From contig NC_003281.10 of NCBI RefSeq assembly GCF_000002985.6, forward strand, positions 6,634,001 to 6,698,000: a DNA stretch of 64,000 nt, in the 5' to 3' direction. The position numbers and the translations under genes are program-made. Numbering within the stretch: position 1 is the first letter of the stretch; every line of letters starts with the position of its first letter. The DNA comes from Caenorhabditis elegans. Taxonomy: Eukaryota > Nematoda > Chromadorea > Rhabditida > Rhabditidae. Below, piece by piece: positions 31,375 to 44,500 of this stretch. The notes below the pieces were generated by a model. The model was given only the letters and a program-made list of their open reading frames with translations. It was not told where the DNA came from and did no database searches.

Positions 31375-34300
31375 TCTTCATCTTCATGGTTAATCTTATG
31401 AAATGAATCCTAATAAGTAATGCTAACTGTGAAAACGGCATCTAATACATGAGTTATAGACCTCAAGGAATAATTATCAGAAATCATTCGCTGTAGTTCG
31501 CGCTCTCGACATTGTCTCAACTAGCTGTGCGTGCACTCAACAACTAGTTTTCTGGAATGTACCGGCCCCAAGTGTTCAATTACAATATTAGTTTGAAGCT
31601 GAAATTTTTATGTTCTGTTTATGTTATTTTAAATGAAGTAGGTGCTTTGTTGTGGCGGCTAGGCCAGTTTGTAATTCGATGCAATTTTTGATATTTTTGG
31701 CACGTGGCATCTCAGATTTTGATACAGTCAAGGAGTCAGATACTAGTTATTGTTTCAGAGAGAAAATTATCCGTTTCTGCTCCTCCTCCTCCCCATCGCT
31801 TGATAAACATAAATTGTTTGAGCTACAGTAATTTTGTAGTATCCCAATTCTTAAAATACTATCTTTAAGTTTTTAGTTGTTTAAAATTTCTATACGTATG
31901 TTATGTTGGGAAAATTATTTTAAGTTAAATGTTTCTCTGTTGATTTTTGAAAATTCAATTGTTCATATTCATCTTTGTTTTCTTACTATCTATTAGGGAA
32001 CCGCTCATACCTCCCATTCTTTTGATTTATCTATTTTTTCGATTCTAGTTTTTGTAACTATATAAATCCGGCTAGATGAATCTGAGCGAAATATACTAAA
32101 AGTTATAGGATAGCCTTTGAGCTGGTTTGTGTTTTTGTTATTTAAAAACCCAAAGGCAGATAAGTTTAAAATGCCTTAAAAAAGAGTAAAATCCAGACGC
32201 TTATCACTATTTAAATAATAATTATTATTTTCCTACTCATGAAACAAAAATGATTCCTTTAAAAAATGAGTGATGAATTGATTGCTCGATATTCACTCTT
32301 TCGTGTCATTAGACATCTCATCTTAAATATGTGTCAATTTATCAACGGAAAAATTTCCCTTCTCAAATTATCTTGCAATTTTTAATATTTTCATACAAGA
32401 AATAGCTATATTTTCAATCACAATATGTGTTGTAATTACATTTTCAGACATAAGATAGAGTCGGATTTGGTTATTTTTCAGGAAGAACACAAAAAATCTC
32501 AAATTTTCTCGGAACAAAACCGCCCATCTCTCTGCCTTTTTCTCTCTTTGGTTTTTGTGTCTATCTGCCTATCCATAGCTAACATTCGAGTCCTTTTCTC
32601 CCAAAATGACCCTATTCAATTCAAATCTTCTGGGAGCTTCATCCATCTTTTTCTCTTTTCTTCTTTTTTTGTGTTAGACCTCATTTTGCATAAAAATTAG
32701 TTGCATATTTTGGTTATAATCTGTGGAGAAGGAGAGATTAACAAAAAAAACAAATAGTCCTAGATCATACTGTACTTTTATTTTTAATCTCGTCATGAAG
32801 ATTTTCAGGCAGACTTTTCCGATTTCTAACTGGCTACCTTATTTTTTAGATGGAAAACAGGAAATTAAATCCTCCGTCTCTTTTCTCTACTTGAAGTGTT
32901 GCTTCCAATTTTCAGTCTCTTTTTCAGACAGCTCTAAATTTTACACAGGTTTTGAATTTTAAACATATACTTCTAATCTATCTCTTACTATCAAGATTAC
33001 TGTCATCTTATGGTTGAGACTTTGAGCAAGAAAAAGTATTACCGTATTTTTCCAATAAGAAGTTCACTCCATTGCTCTACTTTATGATTTTGGGTTTTAT
33101 CAAAAAGTTTCAACAGAAAAATACTTTAAAAAATAGTCCGAAATGCTAAGCATTACTAGAAAATAAAAAGAAAAAATACCATCTTTTAAAACGTTTTAAA
33201 AGAAACTTTAAACACACTCACTGACGATAACTTCGCCCCATTCAACGTGCACCCATTTTTGAACCAGATGTCTCACTTTGATTGGTTTGGAAGTGGGAGG
33301 AGCTAGGCAATAATTGGTCCAAATTTTTAAATAGAGAGATCAGCTTGATTGAAAAGAAAAAAATAATCGAAAGTTACTGTTTTTTCTCTAATTTCAAAAA
33401 GATTTATTTTGTGATATAATTTTAAACTAATTTTAATAACAGCGTTTTTATTATTTTTTTCAAATTGATAATTTAGCTCTTGTATAGTCGTATATAGTTT
33501 TCGATCATATTTTTTTGTGACCATTTTCCGTAACCTTGAACACATTTTATTTTTGTGAATAAGTAAGTACCAATAAAATCTAATTGTTCTATTTTTTCAC
33601 AAAAATGTACTCGGCTATCTTCTGACAAAATCATTATCTATGTAAATCGCTTATTTTTTCCTTCAAAGCATATATCTTCATTTTCCATTTCCCCAATTTT
33701 TTCCGCATTAAAAGCTTGAAAAATTGTGCTCCGAACCTCAGGGAAGGTTCAAAAATGTGAATGTTCAAAAAAATCTAAAATGGGAAGATCCGTGAGAGGA
33801 TTACAACCCGCTTCTTCTCCTCTTCAGTTTGTCATTTTCCTTTTTTTTGGATTTTTCTCTCTTAAAATGGTTGTTCATTCAGCTTCATCTACCAACGAAG
33901 AAGCGGAGAAGTTTTTTCTACAAATTTTTCACACTTGAGAATCCGTTTGGAATTTTAAATCCTTGTAGCTTTATTTTTTGAACAATATTGTTTTGCAAAA
34001 AATCTTCGGTGTTTGGTAAAAATTTGACAATTAAATAAACCGAAACACAAAAAAAACTTAGAACAAATTTTGTTTTGCCGGTTTATTTAGCTTTCGAAGC
34101 CGTCGAATCGAACGAAATTGACGCCAAAGTGCTCGTTTTTTTTCGTCCCGTCCTTCATTCCATTTAGTTTTTTTTCTTTCTGCAAATTTCCTCACTTATA
34201 TCCTTTTTCATTTCATTTCATCTGCACACAAAGTTATGAGTTTCGAAGTGAAGAAGGAGAAAGTTTTTATCGAAAGAGCAATTATTTCTCGTTTGCTCCT

Positions 34301-35487
34301 CAATTATATATCACACTCTTGTGGGACTTTTCAGAGTTGGATCTTTTGTCTGAAAAAATAAGGATTTTCTTCTATTTCTTTTTTCATTAAACATAATTGT
34401 ACTATAAGGCATTTTAAGATGAATTCATGTATTTAAAAATTATTTTAATGCCACTAGTACACAATTGGAAGTATAGTTTTTTTCTTTATGCGGTACGGCA
34501 TGGGCAATCTTTTAACCCCGGGTTCGCCCAAAAATAACTTGAAGAGTTTTTTCAAAATTGTTTAATACAGCTGTGGAAACTTGAAACTTGCACAACCCCT
34601 GGGTTAAATTTGGATAAACGTTAAATTCCTGAAATTATTGTTTTTACGGTCGCATTACCTTTTGAATTTCCTTAATACCAGTGATATTCTAAACGAAAAA
34701 ACCTAATCTTTACTAAAGAATTGAACTTGAAATGAAAAAACGCGAAAAGTTTTTATATTCTTAAATGAAAACAACTTGTCAATCATGCAAATCCCCTTTT
34801 CGATTTGTCCAACTATTTACTCACTGCTGCTGCCATTTCGTAGATTTTTTCCTCAAGTTCCATAAATCTTCGTGCATTTATCCTGTTCATGTCAGTAATC
34901 TTTTCTATTAATCAGCTTATCGCTCTATTATTCTATTTTTCCAAGGAATTTTTCACCAAAAGAGAGGGAAAACGTTGTTTATAAGAACTCATTAACTGGC
35001 TTCTATTTTTCACTTATCTCCAAGAATTTGCAAACTCGAAAAAATTTAAGTCTGTAAAGAACTTTTATTATTCAAAATGTTCGGATTTGGTTTGTGCTGG
35101 TATTTAATTTAAAAATTTGCATTGAAGTAAAAAATACTACATTTATTTTTTTAGTTCTAGGAACTTACAACGTACAGGTTTTGTTATACAGGCTTCAAAA
35201 AAAAGTAAAAAGTTATTTTTTGTTAACTGGCCAAAGTAAGTTTCCAGACAAATTGCATTTTCCTTTTTTTCTTTTTTCCTTCTCTCTGTTTTTTTTCACT
35301 CATTTCGTTTTTTTTTTCTAAAAATGTTTTTTTGGAATTGGAACACTGAACTTTTAACCAACTAAGATTGATTGTAGACCGAAAGTGCTTTCATCTTCTA
35401 ACAAAACGACAGGAAGCTGGAAGGCGCCGCAAAATTGCACACACCTTCTTCGTCTTCTTCCAGTAAAAGAAGTGCTTGCGTGCAAGA
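31375..35487. other. intergenic stretch upstream of rbf-1
   Basis: No exon with matching splice sites on either strand. AT-rich with pyrimidine-rich blocks (about 32520-32680, 33790-33870, 34130-34240, 35250-35330). The last few hundred bases before 35488 are the likely promoter of the most upstream rabphilin transcript. Confidence 0.4.
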
Positions 35488-35575
35488 ATGGAACGACCAG
35501 CAAGTTTGACGGATTTACCAAAAGGACGTCGATTGCTACGTTTGTCGAGGCGGAATAAGACGCAGTTGAAGTTAG
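35488..35575 (+). CDS. rbf-1: rbf-1 alternative first exon 1 (most upstream)
   Basis: ATG at 35488, 29 codons of basic sequence (MERPASLTDLPKGRRLLRLS...), phase-1 end at GTCAGT. The ATG lies 24 bases after a strong TCTTCCAG site, suggesting SL1 trans-splicing to this start. It joins in phase to 37406-37459 and then to 45024-45233. Assignment to rabphilin is by strand, phase and continuity rather than homology, since N-terminal extensions are poorly conserved. Confidence 0.6.
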
Positions 35576-38500
35576 GTCAGTTGGAATGAATGAAAATATT
35601 TTTTCGAGTGGTTTGACCTTATTTTGTTTTCATAGTCTTATTTTGAAAATTTAAGTATAAAAATAACTATTTCAAAAAAAAAATTCTGGCAACATTTCAA
35701 GTTGAATTGAGAAAATTAACATTAAAAAAATAACTTTCATTTTTGAAATCTCAAAAACATCTATTGAAAAAAATTTAAACTTTAAATTTTAAGAAAAACA
35801 ATTTTTCTGAATATCTGCAAGTGTAGAAGAAAAAGAAGCAAAATCAGAAATTATGTTAGGAATCCAACGGAAATTTGAAAGAAAATTAAGTTTTGCTCTG
35901 CTTACTCAAGCATCCAAGTACCCTTATACTTTTCTTTTACAAATAAAAAATGATATCAACAGAGGGTTGAAAATAAGCATGAAAAAATGTGTTCCTGGGT
36001 ATATAGATTTTGCTTCACTTTTAATTATTAATTGTTAAAGGTCGAGTACCGCCAGTAGGGAAATTACTTCTAAACATGCATTTGGCGCCACAACGATAAT
36101 AGGAATTTTTTTAAACTTAAAATTCAAAAGATTAAATTGGTAATTTCTCAGTTTTTGTCACCGGGGCAAAATGACAGGGACATTATGGCACCATAAGAAA
36201 GTTTTAACAATTTCCCGATGGCCAATTTTAACCAATTTTAGAACATTACTGATATGTGTAAATGCCGGGTTTCTGTTTTATTTAGTTGCTTCAACCAAAA
36301 CTTTAAAACAGCCGTACCTGTTTTTCAGATGTTTATTACTTCAAGGCAATTTGAAATTATGAAAATATTTTGACGACTTTAAAATTAGCATTACTTGCTG
36401 GCATTGTAAACGTTGAAAACGATTCTGGATAGTTAACAGAAAGCCTTTGTTTTTTCTGCCGTAGAACTCATCTCGTAATAATATAGTATTTACACTTTTT
36501 AATTTCCGGCAATGTTTTTTCCCACTTGATTTATTTTTTGGAAGTTATCTTCTCTCATTAACAGAAGCAGATTTATTGAAATGTATTACTATATCTTCAT
36601 TGAACTTAAATGTATGCAAATCCTAAAATATATTGAACTTTTGAGGGAATGATCTTCATTCGGCATGTTTGAAACTTATACACATTTACGTGAAAATTGA
36701 GTTCTCCACTTTTTTCTTCTCCTCCTACTTCATTTTTGCCATCTTCTCTTCTTCCAGTGCAACTCTCGGGAATTCTAATTAGGTCCTCTTCCTCTTTTTC
36801 TTATTCATTCGTTTCTTAGAACTTTAGGTTTTCACCGTTTTTCTTTTGAACGTAGGTTTCTTATTGGAAAACTCTTGATTCGATTTCAGAACATCGCTTA
36901 GATTCTGCAAATTTTTTTGAACAAAGAAGTTTTTGTTTGGAAAAATCGGATCAAAAAATTTAAGTCGTTCTGAGATTTAAAATAGGTTTAAAAATAATTT
37001 TTGTTCTCTGATAGAAAAACGAGTGGCTCCAAAATCAAATTACCTCGACACGCCGCTCCATTTTCGGCATCTACCACAACAATTCTCCTTCCCACCATAA
37101 ACTTCTTCTCGTTTCTTGTTTTCTCTGCTCCACGATTTTTTATCAGAATTAGAGAACTCCATACATATATAACTAGATTTTTAATGCATTAGTGTTTAGA
37201 TGTCTGGATTAGGATAATCAGTTAGAAAATTAACCTTTTCAATTATCAAAAAAAGGAACGCCTGATTTGAGTTTTTTAAAGCTTCTAACTGTCATATCGG
37301 AAGGAATCAAAAATGTTCTTGACGTTTTTTTCAGTTTACTTCAATTTTTTGATAATTTTCGAAAATTTCAAAAAAAAGTTATCATCTTAATTTTTTATTT
37401 TTCAGATATATCGACGGGCATGCCATTTTTGTCACGACCTGCATCTAGTACTAGTTTAGGTAAGTCTTTATTATTAAAATCTTCGAAAAACATCAACTAA
37501 AAATTAATTTCCCCATTTGAGGGCACCAAAAAGAATTTAGTTTTTCTAAGAAAGTTAGAAAGAGTTGACGTATAAAAAAAATACTACAACCGTTATTAAA
37601 AAAATTTGCCTTTAAAAATGAAGTCTGGTTTGCTCAGTGAAAGCAAAAAAAAAATCAAACCAGACAATTGAAAATTTTAATGAAAAAAATCTCAAGAGAA
37701 GAATTCTGTCGCTAACTTTAATACTATTTTTTATCACCTAAAAAATTGATTTTACGTATCTCTTTAAAAAAATTGCACATTTCATGATTTTAGAATTACA
37801 TAAATATCTGAAATCGTATTATTTTGTATCATTTGTTATTATCATTACCCCTTAAAATTTTTGAATTCCGTTAACTCGACTCAAAAACATCCCGATTATT
37901 TTTTAACATAACTTCTGCTTCCACAAATCAGTTGACAAAAAGATTTATGCTTCCTGTTATTTTTTTTTGGGTTTTGAAATATGGCTCAAAACAGGAAAAT
38001 TCACATTTTTTGGGTTTGTCATCCGGGACGTTATATTATTTTGTTTAAACTATTTCTTACAATTTTTTGTTTGATAATACTAGTAATAATTTTTATAGTT
38101 TAGAGCGAAAAAAAATTAAAATTGTTGTTTAGTGTAAAAAATGAAAGATGAATCAGAAGATAAAAAACTGAAAATCTCTAAAGATTGTACCTATAAGTGA
38201 AATTTTCTTTTTGCGTCTCAAAAAGATAACAAAAAAACGAAAAAATGAATTTTATTTTTTGAAGAAAAAACCAATAGTTTTTAAACTCCAAGCAGTGTGT
38301 TTTTATTCCTTCCTCACATGGAGACCGAGATTAAAAATGATCAGTATGTTTGCCTCAACACCTAAAAAATAACTTTTGTCTGAGAAAATTCGGTTATTTT
38401 TGAAAAAAAGCCTTAGAATGACTAGAGTTTTACCATTCAGATGAATTTTGGTATATTTCTGCGACAACTCTTATTTAAAATTTTTACAAATAAAATTATT

Positions 38501-41500
38501 TTGGATTTTTTTAAAAACTATTTTGCCTTAAGTTCAGTAAAATCATAGAATTTCAACAATATATCCAAATAAGATTTCATGAGCAAATTGGAAAGAAGCC
38601 TCTAAATTCTGCGTGCGCTCATCGTTTTATTTCATCAAGGATTAATTTCATATATCCGAAAATACCAGGTCGTAAATATAGTGACGTGAAGAAGAAAATT
38701 AAAAATTAAAGCACGTCCAGAAAAAGTATTGCACAGATGTCAATTTGGATTTAGATTAAAAATTTGAAAAGTGTACAAAGTTTTATAGGTGTACTACATT
38801 TTGAAACGTGAAAACATTTTTAATCGAGTTTTTCAGAATCAAGATCCGGATTCGTAGATAGTTAATTCATTAAAATTCACCAGAACTTTCACCTAAACCT
38901 AATTTCCAGTTTATTCAAAAATTTATCAGAAACTATAAAATTGAAGTAGCATCTTCCAAACATTTTTAGAGATAAACTGTCAAATTCAACCACCAGGTTT
39001 TGTCAAAAACCGAAAACCTGAAATTCTAACTTTCGAATTCAACCTTTAAAAAACTTTTTCAAATCAAAAAGAGGAGTCTTACGTCATCGCCAACGAAATT
39101 TTTGCGCAAAAAAATATCAGTATACTTATGAATGCGGTAAAATAAAAGCACATCTGCTACTCCCCGACCGCCCTTGAATTTCTTATTAATAGATATATAA
39201 GACACTTTTTTCTTTTTTTTTGTTTCTGACTCTGCCATTTCTTCATTTTCCCCCCACCCTTTCTGATAGTCGAAAATTAATTATTTTAACCGATTTCCGA
39301 GATTCAAGCTTTCCACAAAATCGCTTCTGAACATTTATTTTTGTAGAAGAAGCCCTAAATATTTGTTCTGGCTTTTCCGTTCCCATGCTCATTCATCAAC
39401 TTTTCTTTTATTGTTATCCTTATTCAGTTGCTGTTGGACACGATTAAACACTACTTTGTCATATGGGTCAGTTTTCAAAATCAACAAGGCTTGGTATATT
39501 TTCAAAGAAATAAAATAATTTCTCAACAGAGTACGATGATACAGACCAGGTTTAGTACAAAACAATAAATTGCATCCCTTTCAAAAAATGTTTAGCTTTT
39601 GATTTGTGAAAGTTTTATAGTTAGACACAATTTATATAACATTATTTCTGGCATGAACTCATAATATTAAATAAAAACGTTTTATGGGATCAAGTTTTTT
39701 ATTGGGAATTAAGGAAAACAATTAATAGAAAAAATGTACAAGATTCTTATAATTAAATTTATTAAAATGTTCAAATTCAACAAGACAAACCATTAGACAC
39801 TTGATTAATATTTATTTATTTAAATTTCTTAGAATTTAAATATTAGGAAAATGTATTTAATTAATTTATTTATTAATTTATTTACGCTCGCGAGGAGATG
39901 TGGAAAAACTTCATTTTTCAAATTTAATTCTTGTGTTTGAATATATTATTACTTAAACAGAGTCAGATCAACTGAAGTTGTCTGAATTATCGATAGAATC
40001 AGTCTATAAAAAGAAAAAAAACAGTATTAATTCTAATAGGAGCCGTTGAAAATGTTGTAAGAGCAGGCCTTTTGTTTTTTTCCAACCGAAAAATCTAATT
40101 TCAGGTAGTTCGAGAGCCAGAAATCGAAACAGTCAAACATTTTTAGTTCACCAGCACCTTTTTCTGTTGCTCAATAAAACCGGCGTTTTGTTTTCAATAT
40201 GAATTTTGTGTACCTATTTGTTCACTACACCTTGAACACTGAATTTATATATAATGCCGAGTATATATATATATATATATATACTCCGAGTATATATATA
40301 TAATGCAAAGTATATATATATATATATACAATATTTTAAAAATTAACTCTAGAAGATTACTCGCTGATTGGGGACAGATCAACAGCCTTGTTTTTCATGT
40401 TGTTTTTTCTTCATTTCTCACATTTGCCTAGTAGGTTCGCTCGAAAAGGTCAATGAGAAGTTTTTAATATTCTCATAGACAAGGAATTATTCATAAAAGT
40501 ATATGTACATGTATTGTTGACGATCTACCCAATATCAAAAAAATTATTTTTGAACAACTAAGTTTTATTAATGAGAGAGTTGTTCAACATTCTTCAAAAA
40601 TCCCAGTCGGGTTATCCCAAAAAAGAAAAAGATGATGATGATGCTCTTGGAGCACAAAAACGTAAAAAAATGTTTTATATGCCATTCGGTTCCGGCATGC
40701 ATTCATGTGCTACCACATTGAGATGGTTTCACTTCTTTTGCACTGCTTAGCCCTGTGGAACGTCATATTTTGTTTCCAAAGTAAATTCGAAAGTCACGTG
40801 TCTGCTGTTCAACTTTTTTATTTGTTTTTTAGTTCAGTTGTCACATTAAGTCGTCAATTTTTAGTGAAAACGAAGATGCTCAACTGCTCGAGTTGAAAAG
40901 TTTTTAATGTGAAGTTTGTACCTGGAATCTGACAAGACGTAGATCTCAATAATCAGATAAAATATATCAAAATTCTTTTTGACAAGCTTGTAGTTACAGT
41001 AATTCAGAAAAATTTAATTTTTTATATTTCAAGGTTTGGCAAACTTGAAAATATCAACCAATTTTTTTTCGAGTAAACATTTTTCTAGGATGCTTTCCGA
41101 AAATTAATAAACTTTGCATGTTAAGAAAATTTGTAAATGAGATCCCTATTAAATGATTTTTTTAAAATCCCAAAAAGTAGCTGATTATGTGTGTTTTAGC
41201 AGCTGCTAACTTCAAGATGACGAGAGATCATTTCATGTTTGCGTCACCAATCCTAAATGATTACCATATCTTTGCAGATACTTGAAAAAGACAATTCATT
41301 GCTATTTTCGGAGGCGCTTTCCGGGCGACAGGCGGACGGGCGTGATACGTTCCCCCTAGACACCAATTTTTGAATCTTGTTTGTTATCAAGAGATCTACA
41401 GGAATTCAGAGTCTTAAAAAATTAAATGCAATAATAAATTTGACTTCCTAGTAGTATCCATCGAAAACAAAAAGTGTGAAATCAGTATCCAGATACATTA

Positions 41501-44500
41501 TCTGAAATGTCTCCAAGGAAACAAACGTAGACTTTTTCCTAGTACACCAAACTCTTTTTTCTCTCTGTTTCATTTTTGTGTCCTTCATCATCATCTTTTC
41601 TTCTACTCCTCGAATAATTAATCCGAATACACCCTCGTTCATAGAGACGTGGCGATCGGGCGCCAGGAGCATGCGTTCTGCGTCTCTTATTCTTCCAATG
41701 GGCGGAGCCATAGGGGCTTCCACCACGCCCCATCACACAATCTAGAAGACTTGCTGTTGTGTTGGACTGACTCTCCGTATGTGGAGTGTAGAGGGCTGCT
41801 AAAGTTGCTCGAAAAAATTCGAATTTGCGCTCGGTTTTCTGATTATTTTTGTTCGGAGCAGTTTGCCAACCACTGGGGCAGGTGTTGTTATTTCTACAGC
41901 TGATTTCTCTCCTCTATCGTCTAAATCTCTTCTATTTCTGAAATATTCTGATGAAGAGAACGTCAGTCATAACCACCAAATGCAATAATGACCAAATCAA
42001 CGAAACTTCGACACTGTAAACAGAAAAAGAAGAAACCGGAAAAGACTCCGAAGGGGAATCCGCCGATTCTTATAACCGAAAAGTCCATTGAAGACGCTGC
42101 AACCACTACATCGACTACAGATGCTCTTCTCGGATCACCCGAGGGCTCACGGAGCAAATCTCGAAAGCTTAAGCTGTGTTGTTGTACGGCTCAAGCAGCA
42201 ACATTATCTCCTCTTGACCCAACTTCTTATGGTAATTGTTTGTTTTCTTCGACTTTTTTTTTGAATTTCCCATTGAACTAAAAATTACTATCAGAAAACC
42301 CATTCTGATGCTCGTAGAATCCTTCGCTGAACCCAAGATTAAGAGATTAATATCGAAAATGGCGCAATATTTTTTCTTCCTCATTCGAAAATGATTTCTA
42401 TTGAAATAGGAAACAAATTCTTGAACTCTACATTCTGAATTCAGGTGGATTTTGAAAAAAAAAACACTTTTTAAAAAGAAATGTCTTTTGACGATTATTG
42501 TGTTTTTATTTTCTAAGAGTTTTTCCGCGAACCGTGGCTAGACCCATTAGGAAAAAGCCGATGTATGTTTTTAATTGCAAATATTGGGACTCCGAAGACT
42601 CCGAGGTGTATAGGCCGGTCCACATATATCTGAAAATTTTAAACTTGTACCCTCCCGAGCTCATCTAACCAATTAAACTTTCCACAGAGAAATATTTACA
42701 TTCCCTATTGAAAGTCAGCTCACAAAATTTCAATTCAATTACTAATTTTCGAAAACTTCCTGAATTTTATCCTTTCCTCTCGCATTTTCTTATTTTAAGC
42801 TCGAGATTTTGTTTACAAACATTCCCCAATATCCTCACCCTCCTTGCCAAAAAACAAAAAGAAACAGATAATTCATCTTCCTCTCAAAAACCTTTCGACA
42901 TGAAAATTAATAGTTTCCAAAAAGTCGACAAGTCTCGACATACCATGACTGGAAATTCGTCTTCTTTTTTTTTTGCTAACATGTAAAAAGAAATAGTGGA
43001 AATCCGGTTTCTTTGCCTCCAAGATGCTTGTGTTCCTTTTCTACCCGCTTCACCCGGAAACCCTGGAAGAGGTTCCCACGGTTTTTGGAGAATAAATTGC
43101 GATTTGAGCGAAAAAGGAAATGGCGAGAGAGACCCAGGGAAGAAGAAAAAATTCCCGAAAAGTGGTTCTACATGAATTTTTAATTTGAATTTGAAACAAG
43201 AAACATGCACGGAAGCAAATAGTGTGACTTATGAGTGGGAAAACGTTTGAAATAAATATAATGGGAATTTATTAGCAGCCGACGTCGTACGGGTTTTTTC
43301 TGTCGTCGACATCTTACGAGATTCAAAGCCCAATTACTTTATCTACTTGAAATTTTGTGTCTTAATCCTTTCAAGATTGTATTAAACTTTTATTTAACTT
43401 TTGCTTAACTGAAAAATGTCTAAAATGACGTTATTGTGTCCACATCAGATGAGCCCCGCCAGCCGAAGAATAGGTTTGAGAAAAATTGGCGAAATTCAAT
43501 TATCCCCTCTGTTTTTCCGTGTCTCTATGTCTCTTTGTCTTCAAGTGAAAGAATGTGAAAATGAAGTGAGATGGGGGGCTCCGTTCGGGTCAGAAGAGCC
43601 AGCCGTTTTTTCTGAGCCAAATAGACAAGATTATCTTAAAAAAGAAAGAATTGAATCAAATTGAAAGGAAAAAAGAAGTGTAAAAGATAAAATCGCACTT
43701 GATTTCATTCTCCATGTACACTCATACTTTGAATTTGAATAGAGTTTGTCTAGATGTCATTCACATGAATTTGAACATCATTTTATAGAAAAATCCTATG
43801 GTGTTCTAAATTTTGTTCGTGTTTCTAACACCCGGCAAGTTACGAATTTGCACTAGTGACATATCAATTTAAAATTGATAGTTCAGACTTATAATTTTTA
43901 AGAAGATCAGTTTAGCTCATTGTGATCTCTACTGAACTCTGAACAAATATCAACACATGTATGATGTTCTATAGATCAAGACCGCAGCAGTAGCAACTTT
44001 TCACACCACTTTTTGTTGTGTCATACGAAGAAGAGAGGCTGTCAAATTCAAATACCATGAATATCCAATGGGAAGCTCACATGTACGTGTGTGTGCACAA
44101 CGAAACAAAACATTTTTCTATCGGGTGTTCTCTTTGTTGCAATTTATTTTTTTTTGTTCGAGGGTTTAGGGATGCTTGACCTAAGATCAACTCATTCGAA
44201 AGATCAGGTTACCCCTTTTTGTAGTCATTAAAGCCTCCTTCCGTGGCTCCACGTGTCTCCAAAAGTGCTTTGAAGGCGGTGGTTGTAGTGAATGAGACAG
44301 GAAGAAGGGCCATATTATGTTTGTATGCGTGTGCTTTATGAGAAAAAGCTAGGGACACCCCCCACTCTACAAATGAGCATGATGAGTGGTGGTGGCGAGC
44401 AATTGAGCTCTCATGAGCAACTTGGAGAGCAAAAAGAGAGCAAAACAATGACGTTTTGCGGTAAACTTTAAGAGAAGGGAGCAGCTTGAATTATTTTTGA

